The notes under the pieces are model-generated. The model searched no databases. It worked only from the letters and a program-made list of their open reading frames with translations, and had not been told where the DNA came from. 36,729 nucleotides of DNA from Lachnospiraceae bacterium (GTDB lineage Bacteria; Bacillota; Clostridia; Lachnospirales; Lachnospiraceae): assembly GCA_910575475.1 (NCBI GenBank), contig CAJTGD010000048.1, positions 1-36,729 of the forward strand. Reading direction: 5' to 3'. Positions 15,169 through 24,602 of the stretch are shown here, one piece after another; the stretch's first letter is position 1, and each line of letters opens with the position of its first letter. The position numbers were made by a program, and so were the translations under genes.

Positions 15169-16551
15169 TTACTTATCCCACGCATGCTTTCCTGCATCCA
15201 GGTCTGCCCGGATTTCAGAGACTCTCTTTGCATCCAGCTTGTAGAAGAGCATCGGGATCAGGGAAATAAGACCGATCACGAAGGGAAGCAGGTTGACAAC
15301 CGCATTGATCCCCTGACGCGCAGCCTCGGTCTGATCTGCGTTCGGAACATATCCGACTGCCGCCAGAAGAAGCACGCCTACGGAACCGCAGAGCGCAGTT
15401 GCCAGCTTCACGCCGAAGCTGAGCATGGAAGCCGCAACACCCTCCTGTCTTCTGCCAAGCTTCCAGTCGCCGTACTCGATGGAATCAGCAACCAGGCCGT
15501 AGCATACGGAAGAAGCCGAATTACAGAGCCCGCATACAAAGGATACCACAAGAAGGAACGGGATTCCGGCGTTCGGGAACAGGAACATGATCAGGAAACC
15601 AGCGTTCATCAGCATCTGAAGAAAGATCAGATAGCCCTTTTTGCCCAGCTTTTTCGTACCGATCGGAAGGAAGAGCGTACCGATCAGCTGCGCGATGGTC
15701 ATGACCGTGAAAAATGTAGCAATATGCATGAAATCGCCGACCACGTAGATAATGTAAAAGGTAAGCAGTCCCATACGGCCGGATACACAGATCGTACCAA
15801 GTACCGTAGCCAGAACAACCATCAGAAGCTGGTCATTTTTTACGATTTCCCGGATCGCGCCGATAAAACCGAGCTTTTCCGAATGATCCTGGGGTTTGTG
15901 AAGCTGATCTGTGTACTTTTCCTTACAGATCGCCGCTGTAGCCCAGAATGCAGGGATCATCAATATAGAAAGAACGATCGCAAACCGGAAGTATCCCTGT
16001 GCGTCCGCAACCTCTGCTCCCGGGCGGGAAAGTGCCAGCAGAGTCGGAGCCGCGACCATGGAAAGGATGATACCGATCACGGAAGAACCGATTCCGCGGG
16101 CGGTCGCCAGATTCATACGAACCTGAGAATCAATGGCGATGACATTCTGCAGCGCCTGATAAGCAATGGATGCGGCTGTGTATGCCATACCGGTGCCGAT
16201 GTAGCAGACCAGACACGCAACTGCCTTTGCCGTGCCGGAGATCGGCCATACGGTAAATGTCAGGATATTAAAGATTGCCAGTACCGGCGGCGCAAAATAC
16301 AGATATGGACGGAAACGTCCCCATTTCGTATTTGTGCGGTCCGCAATGCTTCCCATCATCGGATCGTTGATCGCGTCCCATACGCGCGCGATCAGCATGA
16401 TCAGAGAAATGGCGGATGCGGTCAGGCCTACGATATCTGTGTAGAACAATGTCAGATAATTGTTGACCATGTACCAGGACATTTGACAGCCGACTTCCCC
16501 CAGACTATAGCCGAATGCCAATTTTGGGTTTGTTTTTTCTTGAGTATTCAT
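15169..16551 (-). CDS. GPH-family glycoside:cation symporter
   Basis: A 460-residue membrane transporter with about 12 helices and both family signatures: DRTNTKWGRFRPYLYF after helix 2 and ADSIEYGDWKLGRRQEG in the second half. AAAGGAGGAAGC lies directly before the ATG at 16551. No glycosidase is adjacent on this strand: downstream is a flavin/Fe-S reductase, upstream a GH13 glucosidase gene with its own terminator. The cargo could be a glycoside, or an aglycone or other organic acid destined for the flavoprotein and acyl cluster. It is clearly different in sequence from the xyloside symporter at the left end. Confidence 0.9.
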   Translation of the reverse strand: MNTQEKTNPKLAFGYSLGEVGCQMSWYMVNNYLTLFYTDIVGLTASAISLIMLIARVWDAINDPMMGSIADRTNTKWGRFRPYLYFAPPVLAIFNILTFTVWPISGTAKAVACLVCYIGTGMAYTAASIAYQALQNVIAIDSQVRMNLATARGIGSSVIGIILSMVAAPTLLALSRPGAEVADAQGYFRFAIVLSILMIPAFWATAAICKEKYTDQLHKPQDHSEKLGFIGAIREIVKNDQLLMVVLATVLGTICVSGRMGLLTFYIIYVVGDFMHIATFFTVMTIAQLIGTLFLPIGTKKLGKKGYLIFLQMLMNAGFLIMFLFPNAGIPFLLVVSFVCGLCNSASSVCYGLVADSIEYGDWKLGRRQEGVAASMLSFGVKLATALCGSVGVLLLAAVGYVPNADQTEAARQGINAVVNLLPFVIGLISLIPMLFYKLDAKRVSEIRADLDAGKHAWDK

Positions 16552-16961
16552 AGCTTCCTCCTTTAGATATGTTTTATATTATCCGTATTCTACCATGCGG
16601 ATTTTCCCGGTACTATTTTTCTTTATCCCAAATACCGGCTGATTTTTGTCCCTTTTTCGGCATTTTTTTCTCTTCGGCATTTTATGGATAATTTTCAGGC
16701 GTTCATTTTTGTCATCAGGAGGGTTCCGCCGTGGACAGGACCTGTTTCCAAAAGAGATATCGAGGTGTTCAGGCGCGTTTATTTTCAGTATCACTGAAAA
16801 ACCCCCGCGGCAAAAGCAGCAGGGGCTTGATATCTTTAGGCACTTACGAACAATTTCATGCGCAAAATGACAAAATTCTCGTATCATGCTTTTCTGGTTG
16901 ATCCAGGTTAGGAAAAAGATTAACAATATGTAACAATTCGGAACGGCAGACCATAGATCCA
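16552..16961. other. 410-bp gene-free stretch
   Basis: AT-rich DNA between the GH13 stop and the symporter start. It holds the GH13 terminator (16796-16825) and the unidentified promoter of the symporter. A 128-codon open frame on the minus strand crosses the terminator and has no family resemblance, so no gene is called. Confidence 0.6.
16796..16825 (-). terminator. Terminator of the GH13 glucosidase gene
   Basis: On the minus strand a stem of CCCCTGCTGC and GCCGCGGGGG (two mismatches) closes on TTTT and is followed by TTTTTC. It lies 137 bases after the GH13 stop codon. Confidence 0.65.
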
Positions 16962-18617
16962 TCAATCCTTCCGCATCCGGAACATCACCGACTCATAAGG
17001 CCGGAGCAAAGGTCCCCGGTAACCGCCTTCCCGGTCATAGGAGGACAGCAGGACCTCGTCGGTGCCTTCCAGCAGGGAGGCCGGGATCTCCTGCTTCTCC
17101 CGGGAGAAGTTGTGGAATGCCAGCAGCGTTTCCTCTGCCGCGCTTCTGGTCAGTGCGATCAGCTTCGGATGTCCTGTTTCCAGGAAGGTCAGATCCCCCC
17201 GGGACAGTGCAGAGGATTGTTTGCGCAGCGCGATCAGCTTCCGGTAGCACTGATAGACCGAGTGGGGATCCTGACGCTGGGCTTCTACATTGATATCCCG
17301 GGTATTGGGATTGGTCTTCAGCCAGGGGGTGCCGGAGGTAAAGCCGCCGTTTTCGGAGCCGTCCCACTGCATGGGAGTGCGGGCATTGTCGCGGCTTTCC
17401 AGCTGGGCCTGAGCCAGGGCAGCCTCCGGATCCATACCGGAAAGCAGGTACTGCTGGTATTGGTCTCTGGTGCTGGGATCGTCATAATCCTCAATGGACG
17501 GCAGCTTCACATTGGTCATCCCGATCTCCTCGCCCTGGTATACATAAGGAGTGCCCGGCAGACTGTGGAGGAACATGGCCAGAAACTTGGCGGAAACCTC
17601 CCAGTACTCGCCGTCGTCGCCGTAGAGGGACACCTGCCGGGGCTTATCGTGGTTGCTGAAAAATCTGGCCCACCAGCCGTCCTCCTTCATAGCCTGGTAG
17701 CTTTCTTCGATTTCCTTCTTAAGCCGCTCCGGCGACCAGGTGTCGATCTCGGTCTTGGGAAGCACGAAGGGGATGGCCATGTCAAATTCCTCTCGGTCCG
17801 TTTTCACATAGTTGCCAAGCTCCTCCACGGTGGGCGCCGCTACCTCCCCCACAGTCAGGAGATTGCGGGGAGCGAAGACACGCCGGTTCATTTCCCGGAT
17901 ATAGGCATGGGTTCCCGGACGGCAGATGAGGCAGTCCGGGAAGGAGTAGCCGTCAGGCCGGGGCGGCAGGGCGGAATCGGGGAAATCACGGGGCTTGTCC
18001 AGGTAGCTGATGGCGTCCACACGGAAGCCCTCCACCCCTTTGTCCGCCCACCAGTTCATCATCTCGATCACCGAATCCCGAAGCTCCTGACAGGCCCAGT
18101 TCAGGTCGGGCTGTTTTTTGGAAAAATAGTGGAAATAGTACTGGCCCCGCTCAGGTACATATTCCCAGGCGCTTCCGCCGAAGGCCGAACCCCAGTTGTT
18201 GGGCTCATGTCCGTCCACCGGGTCCCGCCAGATGTAATAATCGGATCTGGGATTCTCACGGGATGACCGAGACTCCAGAAACCAGGGATGCTCGTCCGAG
18301 GAATGGTTCACAACCAGATCCATGATCATGCGGATGCCCTTTTTCCTGCAGGCGTCCCGCAGGCGGTCCCAGTCCTCCATGGTGCCGAACTCTTCCATGA
18401 TCTCCTGATAGCCGGAGATATCATAGCCGTTGTCGTCGTTGGGCGAGCGGTAGACCGGGGAAAGCCACAGGGCGTTGATGCCAAGTTCCTCCAGGTAGTC
18501 CAGCTTCTGTAAAATACCGGGCAGATCCCCGATGCCGTCCCCGTTGGAATCATAGAAGCTGCGGGGATAGATCTGATAAATGACCAGGTCCTTGATCCAA
18601 TCTTTCTGTTCTGTCAT
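16962..18617 (-). CDS. GH13 alpha-glucosidase (oligo-1,6-glucosidase type)
   Basis: A 551-residue cytoplasmic retaining glucosidase that releases glucose from short alpha-glucosides. All GH13 regions are visible: DLVVNH (100-105), GFRVD with nucleophile D201, the acid E258 in VGEVAAP, and FSNHDKPR with D324. The early DSNGDGIGDLPGI calcium-type loop is present. Subfamily 31 also contains trehalose-6-phosphate hydrolases and sucrases. The residue after the nucleophile, which influences linkage preference in this group, is Ala, so 1,4 versus 1,6 specificity stays open. AAGGAGG precedes the ATG. The neighbouring two-component system and sugar ABC importer suggest imported isomaltose- or maltose-type oligosaccharides as substrate. 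Confidence 0.9.
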   Translation of the reverse strand: MTEQKDWIKDLVIYQIYPRSFYDSNGDGIGDLPGILQKLDYLEELGINALWLSPVYRSPNDDNGYDISGYQEIMEEFGTMEDWDRLRDACRKKGIRMIMDLVVNHSSDEHPWFLESRSSRENPRSDYYIWRDPVDGHEPNNWGSAFGGSAWEYVPERGQYYFHYFSKKQPDLNWACQELRDSVIEMMNWWADKGVEGFRVDAISYLDKPRDFPDSALPPRPDGYSFPDCLICRPGTHAYIREMNRRVFAPRNLLTVGEVAAPTVEELGNYVKTDREEFDMAIPFVLPKTEIDTWSPERLKKEIEESYQAMKEDGWWARFFSNHDKPRQVSLYGDDGEYWEVSAKFLAMFLHSLPGTPYVYQGEEIGMTNVKLPSIEDYDDPSTRDQYQQYLLSGMDPEAALAQAQLESRDNARTPMQWDGSENGGFTSGTPWLKTNPNTRDINVEAQRQDPHSVYQCYRKLIALRKQSSALSRGDLTFLETGHPKLIALTRSAAEETLLAFHNFSREKQEIPASLLEGTDEVLLSSYDREGGYRGPLLRPYESVMFRMRKD

Positions 18618-18684
18618 AAAACATCCTCCTTATTGCTGTGCAGCAGGGCGCCGGCTTCCCAGCGGCCTGCAATGTGTTTCTTCT

Positions 18685-18690
18685 ATTATA
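18685..18690 (-). promoter_or_regulatory. -10 box of the GH13 gene
   Basis: Read on the minus strand, GTGTATAATAG gives a consensus TATAAT 68 bases before the GH13 start. No good -35 lies 17 bases ahead, which would fit activation by the adjacent AraC-type response regulator. Confidence 0.45.
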
Positions 18691-18720
18691 CACCATTCAG
18701 AGAAGATGTTGGTAAAAAAA

Positions 18721-18737
18721 TTCCAGCTGTGCGGTTG
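18721..18737. repeat. Dispersed CCAGCTGTGCGGTTG motif
   Basis: TTCCAGCTGTGCGGTTG differs by one base from the copy at 1504-1520 and resembles the terminal repeat of the element at 8286. It is followed by GATTCGGC, also present after the first copy. It looks like a solo end of a dispersed repeat, lying between the response regulator and GH13 genes. Confidence 0.5.
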
Positions 18738-18750
18738 CGATTCGGCGTTT

Positions 18751-20265
18751 TTATAAAGAATCACTTTGTAGCTTCGCATACTGGCTTGGGGAGATCCCTT
18801 CATGAGATTTGAACACCCGGCTGAAATAGAAGGCATCCGCATATCCGACCATTTCAGCCACATCCTTCAGCAGGAGGTCCGGATTATTGCGGATCAGCTT
18901 TTTCGCCATATCGATCCGGAGATTTCCGAGATACTTGATGGGAGAGATCCCAAATTCAGCCTTAAATAAAGATGCGATATATTTTTCGCTGTGGCCGAAG
19001 ATATCCTGGAAGATCTTAAACGTGATCTGAGACGTAAAATTCATGTCCAGCCAGTTCCGTACCTGCTTTGCAAGAGACTGCTCGCTGTCCGCCAGAGGTG
19101 GTGCGCCCAGGTCATAGATCCGCTCCAGCTCAAACCGCAGATCCGATTCCAATTCCTCATAAGAAAAGCAGGAAGAAACGATCTCCGCGGCATCCGGATA
19201 GACGATCTGCTCATTCAGAGAGCCGGGTACGACTGTCTTGATAAAATAGCGCAGGTCAGAGATCAGCTGAAGCTGCGTCATATTTGTATCCCGGCAGAAT
19301 GTAAGAGCACTGTGAAGCGCTTCACAAACGGCTTCCACGTCGGGATGCTTTGGAATACTCAGGCAGATCTGCTGTATCTCTCTGGAAATATGCAGCTTAT
19401 CATCAGAGACAGGCCGGACCGTATGGATCATACCGTATCCGAAGGGAGTCCGGAGCAAGGCATACAGATACAGATTCCGCGACAGCTCCTGGATCCCGAT
19501 TCCATCCGCAGCATGCTCGGAAATGAGCAGATTTCTATATGTGCCGGAAGAAGGAACGGCTTCATACAGTTCCCTGGCAACCGCTGCAGTGTCAGCAGTC
19601 TGATCGCTCGGGAAAGCAACGGCAAAGAGGCATTCATTATAATGCCGTCCGCGCAGAGGAAAAATTGCAGCATGAAACGTTTCTTCGATTCTCTGGCGGG
19701 TCTGCGCGTCTATGGACAGAGGGGCAGGATCAAATAAAACCTCATTATAGATATTGCTGCATACCGGGCCGGATAAAAGCAGCATGAGCACGCAGGTATG
19801 ACCGGCCAGCGGATTTCTGACCTCAGATACCGCTGTCGGACTATGCTGGATGCAGCGCTGAAGATATTCCACCTGCAGGATGCGCAGCTCCTTCTGATGC
19901 TTCTGCCTGCAGGAAACCAGGATCTCATTCAGCGTATCAGAAGAGATCGGCTTGAGCAGAAAATCGGTGACTCCCAGATGGATGGCTGTGCGCGCATATT
20001 CAAATTCCGCATACCCGGTCAGGATCACACACCGGGGAAAAAATCCGGTCTCCTGGATCTGCCGTATCATATCCAACCCATTCATCACAGGCATATTGAT
20101 ATCTACAAAAATCAGATCCGGAGTCTGCGCCAGTATTTTCTGGACGCCTTCTTTTCCGTTTCCCGCTGTGCCGACCACCTGGAAGTCAGGAGCATTCCGG
20201 GCGATCATCAGGGACAGTCCCCTGGCGGTGACGGGTTCATCTTCTACGATCATGACTCGTATCAT
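18751..20265 (-). CDS. AraC-type response regulator (YesN family)
   Basis: A 504-residue regulator: an N-terminal receiver domain (phosphoacceptor D55 in LIFVDINMPVMNG; acidic VEDE at 7-10; LLKPIS switch lysine), a long variable middle, and a C-terminal AraC DNA-binding domain with two helix-turn-helices (FKIFQDIFGHSEKYIASLFKAE and LLKDVAEMVGYADAFYFSRVFK). AAAGGAG precedes the ATG at 20265. It lies 48 bases after the kinase stop, so the two are co-transcribed. Partners of this type control nearby sugar ABC importers; here that is the divergent operon from 22375 and perhaps the GH13 gene. Confidence 0.93.
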   Translation of the reverse strand: MIRVMIVEDEPVTARGLSLMIARNAPDFQVVGTAGNGKEGVQKILAQTPDLIFVDINMPVMNGLDMIRQIQETGFFPRCVILTGYAEFEYARTAIHLGVTDFLLKPISSDTLNEILVSCRQKHQKELRILQVEYLQRCIQHSPTAVSEVRNPLAGHTCVLMLLLSGPVCSNIYNEVLFDPAPLSIDAQTRQRIEETFHAAIFPLRGRHYNECLFAVAFPSDQTADTAAVARELYEAVPSSGTYRNLLISEHAADGIGIQELSRNLYLYALLRTPFGYGMIHTVRPVSDDKLHISREIQQICLSIPKHPDVEAVCEALHSALTFCRDTNMTQLQLISDLRYFIKTVVPGSLNEQIVYPDAAEIVSSCFSYEELESDLRFELERIYDLGAPPLADSEQSLAKQVRNWLDMNFTSQITFKIFQDIFGHSEKYIASLFKAEFGISPIKYLGNLRIDMAKKLIRNNPDLLLKDVAEMVGYADAFYFSRVFKSHEGISPSQYAKLQSDSL

Positions 20266-20313
20266 ACAAATCTCCTTTCGCAGTTCATGGGAAGGATGCA
20301 TGAAAGCGCTGTG

Positions 20314-22176
20314 TCATTCTTCCCGTGGATATGGGGCCTGCGCCGCAGTATCGACAACGGCAACAAAAGGCTTTTTGGGATGGAGAGGACCGCCCACGAT
20401 TACGGCAGTGTCACCATTGTCTGCCGTCCCCGCCTGGAAATACTGCTCTCCATGATAATAAATGCTGAGACGCAGGATGGTGTTTTCCAGACCGAAGCCC
20501 GGCTGGGCACGCAGAGTGTCCTCCGTGCGTTCTTCATATTCCGGAAATCGGAATTGTTCCAGGCGGGCAAGCAGCTCCTTCAGACGGTCTTCTTTAAAAG
20601 GAAGCCCGTTATTGACCACGGAGAGATACCAGTAGTATTCATCCTGAAAGGTTTTGATACGGATCCTCCAGGGCGGGAGGATTTCCTGCTCGGTCTGCTG
20701 GAAACCGTGGTGAAAGCAGTTTTCCACCAACGGCTGGAGGATCAGCTTGGGCACTGAGATCTTGCTGAGCGAATCGTCCAGCTCCCATTCATATTCCAGG
20801 TTTTCTTCATATCTCATTTTCATGATATACAGGTAGCTGCCTGCATTGGCGATCTCCTGCTCCAGGCGCACGGCCTGTCCGATATAGGACAGGGAATACC
20901 GGAGCAGGGCGGAGAGCTGGCTGCACATGTTCGAGACCGCCGTGCTGCCGTCGATCAGCCCTGTCATACCGATGACGGAGAGCGTGTTATACAGAAAATG
21001 CGGATTCAGCTGTGCCTCCATTGCATCGTAGTGAGCCTGCAGCGTGCGGCGGTGGGCTTCCGTAAGCCGCTGGTTCTGGTCGTAGATCGCCCTGAGAAAT
21101 GCCTGGATCGCATTTGCCAGGGTGGTGATCTCATTATCCGAGGAAATCTGCGGGAGATTGATATTTCTGCCCGGCTCCAGATCCTTTAGCTGGCTGACCA
21201 GTTGCTTTAAGGGGCGGGTCAGGCCATGGGTCATCAAAAACAAAGACGTGGCGGTAATGAGGAACAGGATAAAAAACATCAGCGCTGTGATCAAAAGCGT
21301 CCGGTTCTTGGAAGCCAGATATCCCGCGATACTGCCGGTCAGAATGAAGGTCCAGCCTGTGGCTTCGGAACGCTCGCAGCAACTGATGCTGACCTGATCA
21401 TAGGAAAAGGTCCTGCCGCCCTGGCGGATGGATTCCTGGCAGGCATGATGAAACGCTTCCTGGTCCAGCTCCGGTATGCTGGTATAGACAAAGCGCTGTT
21501 CCTCATCCAGCAAGGCGATGGAAAAATCCTCCGGATTTTCAAAGTCCTCCAAAAGTCCGGTGAGATTGGAAATATCAAAATCCAGGATCAGAAGCCCGTA
21601 CTTGTGATACGTATCCCGCATAACCCGGACTACGGAAAAAACGGTCCGTCCATGTCCCCAGTAATCCTCATGGGGCGGAAGATATGCGGAGAAGGAAGTG
21701 TTCTCTATTAAGCCGGCCAGACTGTCCAAGCCTTTCAGGTTTACCTTCGAAATATTTCTGAATGTACCGGAGGAAACAGAAACCCCTACGTTGTCATAAA
21801 ATCCGCTGATATAGCTGATAGAAGCATTCAGGTTCTGAGAGAGCAGAACAGAGCGGAAGGCATTCTGGAACAAGGATCTGTCGGATACACGATTGGCGAA
21901 ATAGTTTTCGGAAGATTCAGGAATACTCTTTGCCACAGAGATTAGGGAGGGATCCATCTGCAGATCCTTGAGCGTGTTGTCTCCGATGCGCAGGAGCATA
22001 TCCAGGTCCTTGTTCAGCATGGAGGCATTCGCGGCGATGGTATCCTGCATATTTTCCCTGAGCGAATCCGCCGTGTAATAATAAAAGAATATGGAACAGG
22101 ACAGCAGAAGGACCAGATTCAGGGCAAAGCAGGAAATATATATTTTTTTCTGAAACGATAATCTTTTAAATTTCAT
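20314..22176 (-). CDS. YesM-type sensor histidine kinase
   Basis: A 620-residue membrane kinase. TM1 lies at about 13-35, followed by an extracytoplasmic sensor of roughly 250 residues, a second TM (LLITALMFFILFLITATSLFLM), a HAMP linker, and the His_kinase domain with the phosphoacceptor in EAQLNPHFLYN and an N-box LVENCFHHGF. It is the LytS/YesM class that signals extracellular sugars to AraC-type regulators. GGAG lies 7 bases before the ATG at 22176; upstream in-frame starts have no such site. It is divergent from the ABC importer across 198 bases, so ligand-bound importer lipoprotein could be part of the signal, as proposed for similar systems. Confidence 0.93.
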   Translation of the reverse strand: MKFKRLSFQKKIYISCFALNLVLLLSCSIFFYYYTADSLRENMQDTIAANASMLNKDLDMLLRIGDNTLKDLQMDPSLISVAKSIPESSENYFANRVSDRSLFQNAFRSVLLSQNLNASISYISGFYDNVGVSVSSGTFRNISKVNLKGLDSLAGLIENTSFSAYLPPHEDYWGHGRTVFSVVRVMRDTYHKYGLLILDFDISNLTGLLEDFENPEDFSIALLDEEQRFVYTSIPELDQEAFHHACQESIRQGGRTFSYDQVSISCCERSEATGWTFILTGSIAGYLASKNRTLLITALMFFILFLITATSLFLMTHGLTRPLKQLVSQLKDLEPGRNINLPQISSDNEITTLANAIQAFLRAIYDQNQRLTEAHRRTLQAHYDAMEAQLNPHFLYNTLSVIGMTGLIDGSTAVSNMCSQLSALLRYSLSYIGQAVRLEQEIANAGSYLYIMKMRYEENLEYEWELDDSLSKISVPKLILQPLVENCFHHGFQQTEQEILPPWRIRIKTFQDEYYWYLSVVNNGLPFKEDRLKELLARLEQFRFPEYEERTEDTLRAQPGFGLENTILRLSIYYHGEQYFQAGTADNGDTAVIVGGPLHPKKPFVAVVDTAAQAPYPREE

Positions 22177-22317
22177 AAAACACTCCATATCCGGGAAACG
22201 ATAAATGCATATAGAGTATATCACATCCGGCCGTGAAATGAGGGCATAATTTCTAAATTGGCAAAAAGTGCATGTTGAAAATTACAAATGTCCATGGAGC
22301 AGGAGAAATTATTTTTG

Positions 22318-22323
22318 TATAAT
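22318..22323 (+). promoter_or_regulatory. -10 box of the sugar ABC operon
   Basis: TATAAT with no acceptable -35 at 17 bases (TGGAGC is found there), 51 bases before the first gene. A strong -10 with a poor -35 fits dependence on the AraC-type response regulator encoded next to it. Confidence 0.5.
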
Positions 22324-22374
22324 ATTACTAAATAAAGGGCGATGCCCGAAAAAAGATTGAGGAGGAAGAATAAT

Positions 22375-23706
22375 ATGAAAAGAAAAATGGTGCTGCTGCT
22401 GACTGGCATACTGGCTGTGGTTTCGCTGTACGGCTGCGGAGGAAACAGCGCGGGAGATCCGGGAAGCGATGCGGACAGTACGGAACAGACAGAGACAGAA
22501 GAAGCTTCTGATTCCGGAGACGGCGCGACACTGACACTGTACTGCAATGCAGATGACATGGCGAAGCCTTACATGCAGAAGATCATTTCCATGTGGGAGG
22601 AGGAAAGCGGAAATAAGATCGACCAGCAGGGACTGGACACGGACAATGCAGAAACGATCGCGCTTACCAAGTTTACCACAGGCGATATTCCGGATCTGTA
22701 TGTACACTTTGGTAATAGTAATCTGAAAAATTTTAACCCGGAGGAGAATTTTGTGGATTGGACAGACGCAGAATGGGTATCGGACATTCAGGATTCCGTT
22801 CTGCCTCAGGCTTTGTACAATGACAAGATCATCGGCCTTCCATTCTGGGAAGCGTCCAATTCCGGATGCTTTTATAATAAGAAGATATTTGAAGAGCTTG
22901 AGATCAGCCAGCCCACGACACAGGAGGAATTTGACAAGGCATGCGATACTCTGCTGGAAAACGGCATCCAGCCGATCTATCTGGCGGCTGCGGACAGTTG
23001 GCCGATCCTGTATCAGTTTGCCCTCGACCCGGTGATAGAAGAGCATCCGGAATATCTGGAGCAGCTCAATGCGGGCGAACTGACCTATGCGGAGATCCCG
23101 GAATTTACGTCCATGTGTGAATGGTTCTTATCAGCCGCGGAAAAAGGATATTTTGGAAAAAATTACGCGTCGGATACCTGGGATTACTGCAGCGAGGTCT
23201 TAGGAACCGGGGAGGCTGCTATGATGTTCTGCTGGGATACCTGGTTTGATACGGATTACGACAGCGAATCCTATGATTATGTGGGAGAGGATTTCGGCAT
23301 CATGCCGGTATTTATGGGAACCTGTGACGAGGGAACCTATGAAGGCGGCAATGTGAATCTGATGATGGCAAATAAAAACGGCGATCATGTAGAGGAAGCC
23401 AAGGATTTCATCAACTTCATGTCCGAGCCTGACAACTATAACGAGGCGTTCGACGGGATTTCCACGGCCGCAGTATTTAAAGGACAGACTACGAATGTAA
23501 ATTCCAGACAGTACGAAGAAAACAAAGAAAGTGTGGACAAATTGATCCGTGCTTCCTCCGCCCAGCCGAAGATCGTGGGATATAATCAGGGAGAAGGCGG
23601 CAAGGCGCTCCTGCAGCTGATGTCCGGAGATATCTCTGTTGAGGAATGCATCAAGCTGATCGATGATGACCGCATTGCTACATTAAAATCCTTTGAACAG
23701 GAATAA
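22375..23706 (+). CDS. Sugar ABC transporter substrate-binding lipoprotein
   Basis: A 443-residue family-1 extracellular solute-binding protein. The signal ends in the lipobox SLYGC (Cys 21), then an acidic Ser/Asp/Glu-rich linker (about 22-45) tethers the binding domain. Features of carbohydrate binders are visible (FTTGDIPDLYVHFGNSNL; IGLPFWEASNSGCFYNKKIFEELEI; GEAAMMFCWDTWF). GGAGG (22361-22365) lies 9 bases before the ATG at 22375. Two permease genes follow with gaps of 25 bases and 1 base, forming a standard importer operon. Confidence 0.93.
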   Translation: MKRKMVLLLTGILAVVSLYGCGGNSAGDPGSDADSTEQTETEEASDSGDGATLTLYCNADDMAKPYMQKIISMWEEESGNKIDQQGLDTDNAETIALTKFTTGDIPDLYVHFGNSNLKNFNPEENFVDWTDAEWVSDIQDSVLPQALYNDKIIGLPFWEASNSGCFYNKKIFEELEISQPTTQEEFDKACDTLLENGIQPIYLAAADSWPILYQFALDPVIEEHPEYLEQLNAGELTYAEIPEFTSMCEWFLSAAEKGYFGKNYASDTWDYCSEVLGTGEAAMMFCWDTWFDTDYDSESYDYVGEDFGIMPVFMGTCDEGTYEGGNVNLMMANKNGDHVEEAKDFINFMSEPDNYNEAFDGISTAAVFKGQTTNVNSRQYEENKESVDKLIRASSAQPKIVGYNQGEGGKALLQLMSGDISVEECIKLIDDDRIATLKSFEQE

Positions 23707-23731
23707 GGGCAAAGCGCCCCTGGAGGTATAG

Positions 23732-24601
23732 ATGAACAGAAAAAAGATATATCCGCTCTACCTGGCAGTCATCCCTGCGGTCGTATTTACCATATTTTTT
23801 ATCGTACCGTCTACGATCGGATATTATTATGCGTTTACAAACTGGAGTGCCGCAAGGACCACGGACCTCAAATTTGTCGGCTTGGAAAATATTTTAGCCG
23901 TCATTCAAAGCTCAAAGGTTCCGGTGGCCTTTGCCAACACCCTGATCTATGCGGGCGTAAAAACGGTGATGGTGACGCTTCTGGGATTTGTGTTTGCATA
24001 TATCCTGAACAGGGAGATCAGGAGCAGGACCGCACTGCGCACGGTATATTTTATCCCGTCTGTTTTTTCCTGCCTGGTCGTGGGGCTGATCTTCAGCGCC
24101 GTGTTCCAGACAAGGCACGGCACGCTGAACAATATTTTAAATGTGTTCGGCGTTGCAAACATCCAATGGCTGGGCTCCAGGGGGACGGCGGTCTTTGCGA
24201 TCTGCATGGCGGAGGTGTGGAGAAATGTAGGCTATGCGATCATTATCACACTGGCCGGCATGCAGTCGGTTTCCTCGGATTACATAGAAGCCGCCAGACT
24301 GGACGGAGCCTCGGAGTGGCAGATGTTCAGCAGGATCACATTGCCCCTGATCATGCCTACGGTCAATGTCAATATTTTATTCAGCCTGATCTATGGGCTC
24401 AAGATGTTTGACCTGATCTACGTGATGACAGGGGGCGGCCCCGGAAACGCAACGGAGAGCTTCGGAACTCTGATGATGAACGAGATGTCGGCGGGGCGGT
24501 ATGCGCAGTCGGTAGCTGTCAACCTGGTATTTACGGTATTGCTGATCCTGGTATCCATGCTGTATCAGAGATTCAGTTCCAGATGGGAGACGGTGGAGTG
24601 A
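23732..24601 (+). CDS. Sugar ABC transporter permease (MalF/UgpA type)
   Basis: A 289-residue membrane protein with six helices. The EAA loop that contacts the ATPase reads YIEAARLDGASEWQMFSRITLPLIMP. A typical type-I sugar permease start is visible (YPLYLAVIPAVVFTIFFIVPSTIGYYYAFTNWS). GGAGG precedes the ATG. It lies 25 bases after the binding-protein gene and heterodimerises with the next permease. No ATPase gene is present in the cluster; Firmicutes often share one MsmK-like ATPase among such importers. Confidence 0.93.
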   Translation: MNRKKIYPLYLAVIPAVVFTIFFIVPSTIGYYYAFTNWSAARTTDLKFVGLENILAVIQSSKVPVAFANTLIYAGVKTVMVTLLGFVFAYILNREIRSRTALRTVYFIPSVFSCLVVGLIFSAVFQTRHGTLNNILNVFGVANIQWLGSRGTAVFAICMAEVWRNVGYAIIITLAGMQSVSSDYIEAARLDGASEWQMFSRITLPLIMPTVNVNILFSLIYGLKMFDLIYVMTGGGPGNATESFGTLMMNEMSAGRYAQSVAVNLVFTVLLILVSMLYQRFSSRWETVE

Positions 24602-24602
24602 T

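Noticed and set aside
15052..16566. 504-codon plus-strand frame antisense to the second GPH symporter
   Set aside because: Highly charged shadow of a membrane protein gene with a strong ribosome site on the other strand.
16579..16965. 128-codon minus-strand frame after the GH13 gene
   Set aside because: Runs through the GH13 terminator, starts at the GH13 stop and resembles no family.
17112..18266. 384-codon plus-strand frame antisense to GH13
   Set aside because: All GH13 motifs are on the other strand.
19798..20757. 319-codon plus-strand frame across response regulator and kinase
   Set aside because: Crosses the junction of two well-supported genes.
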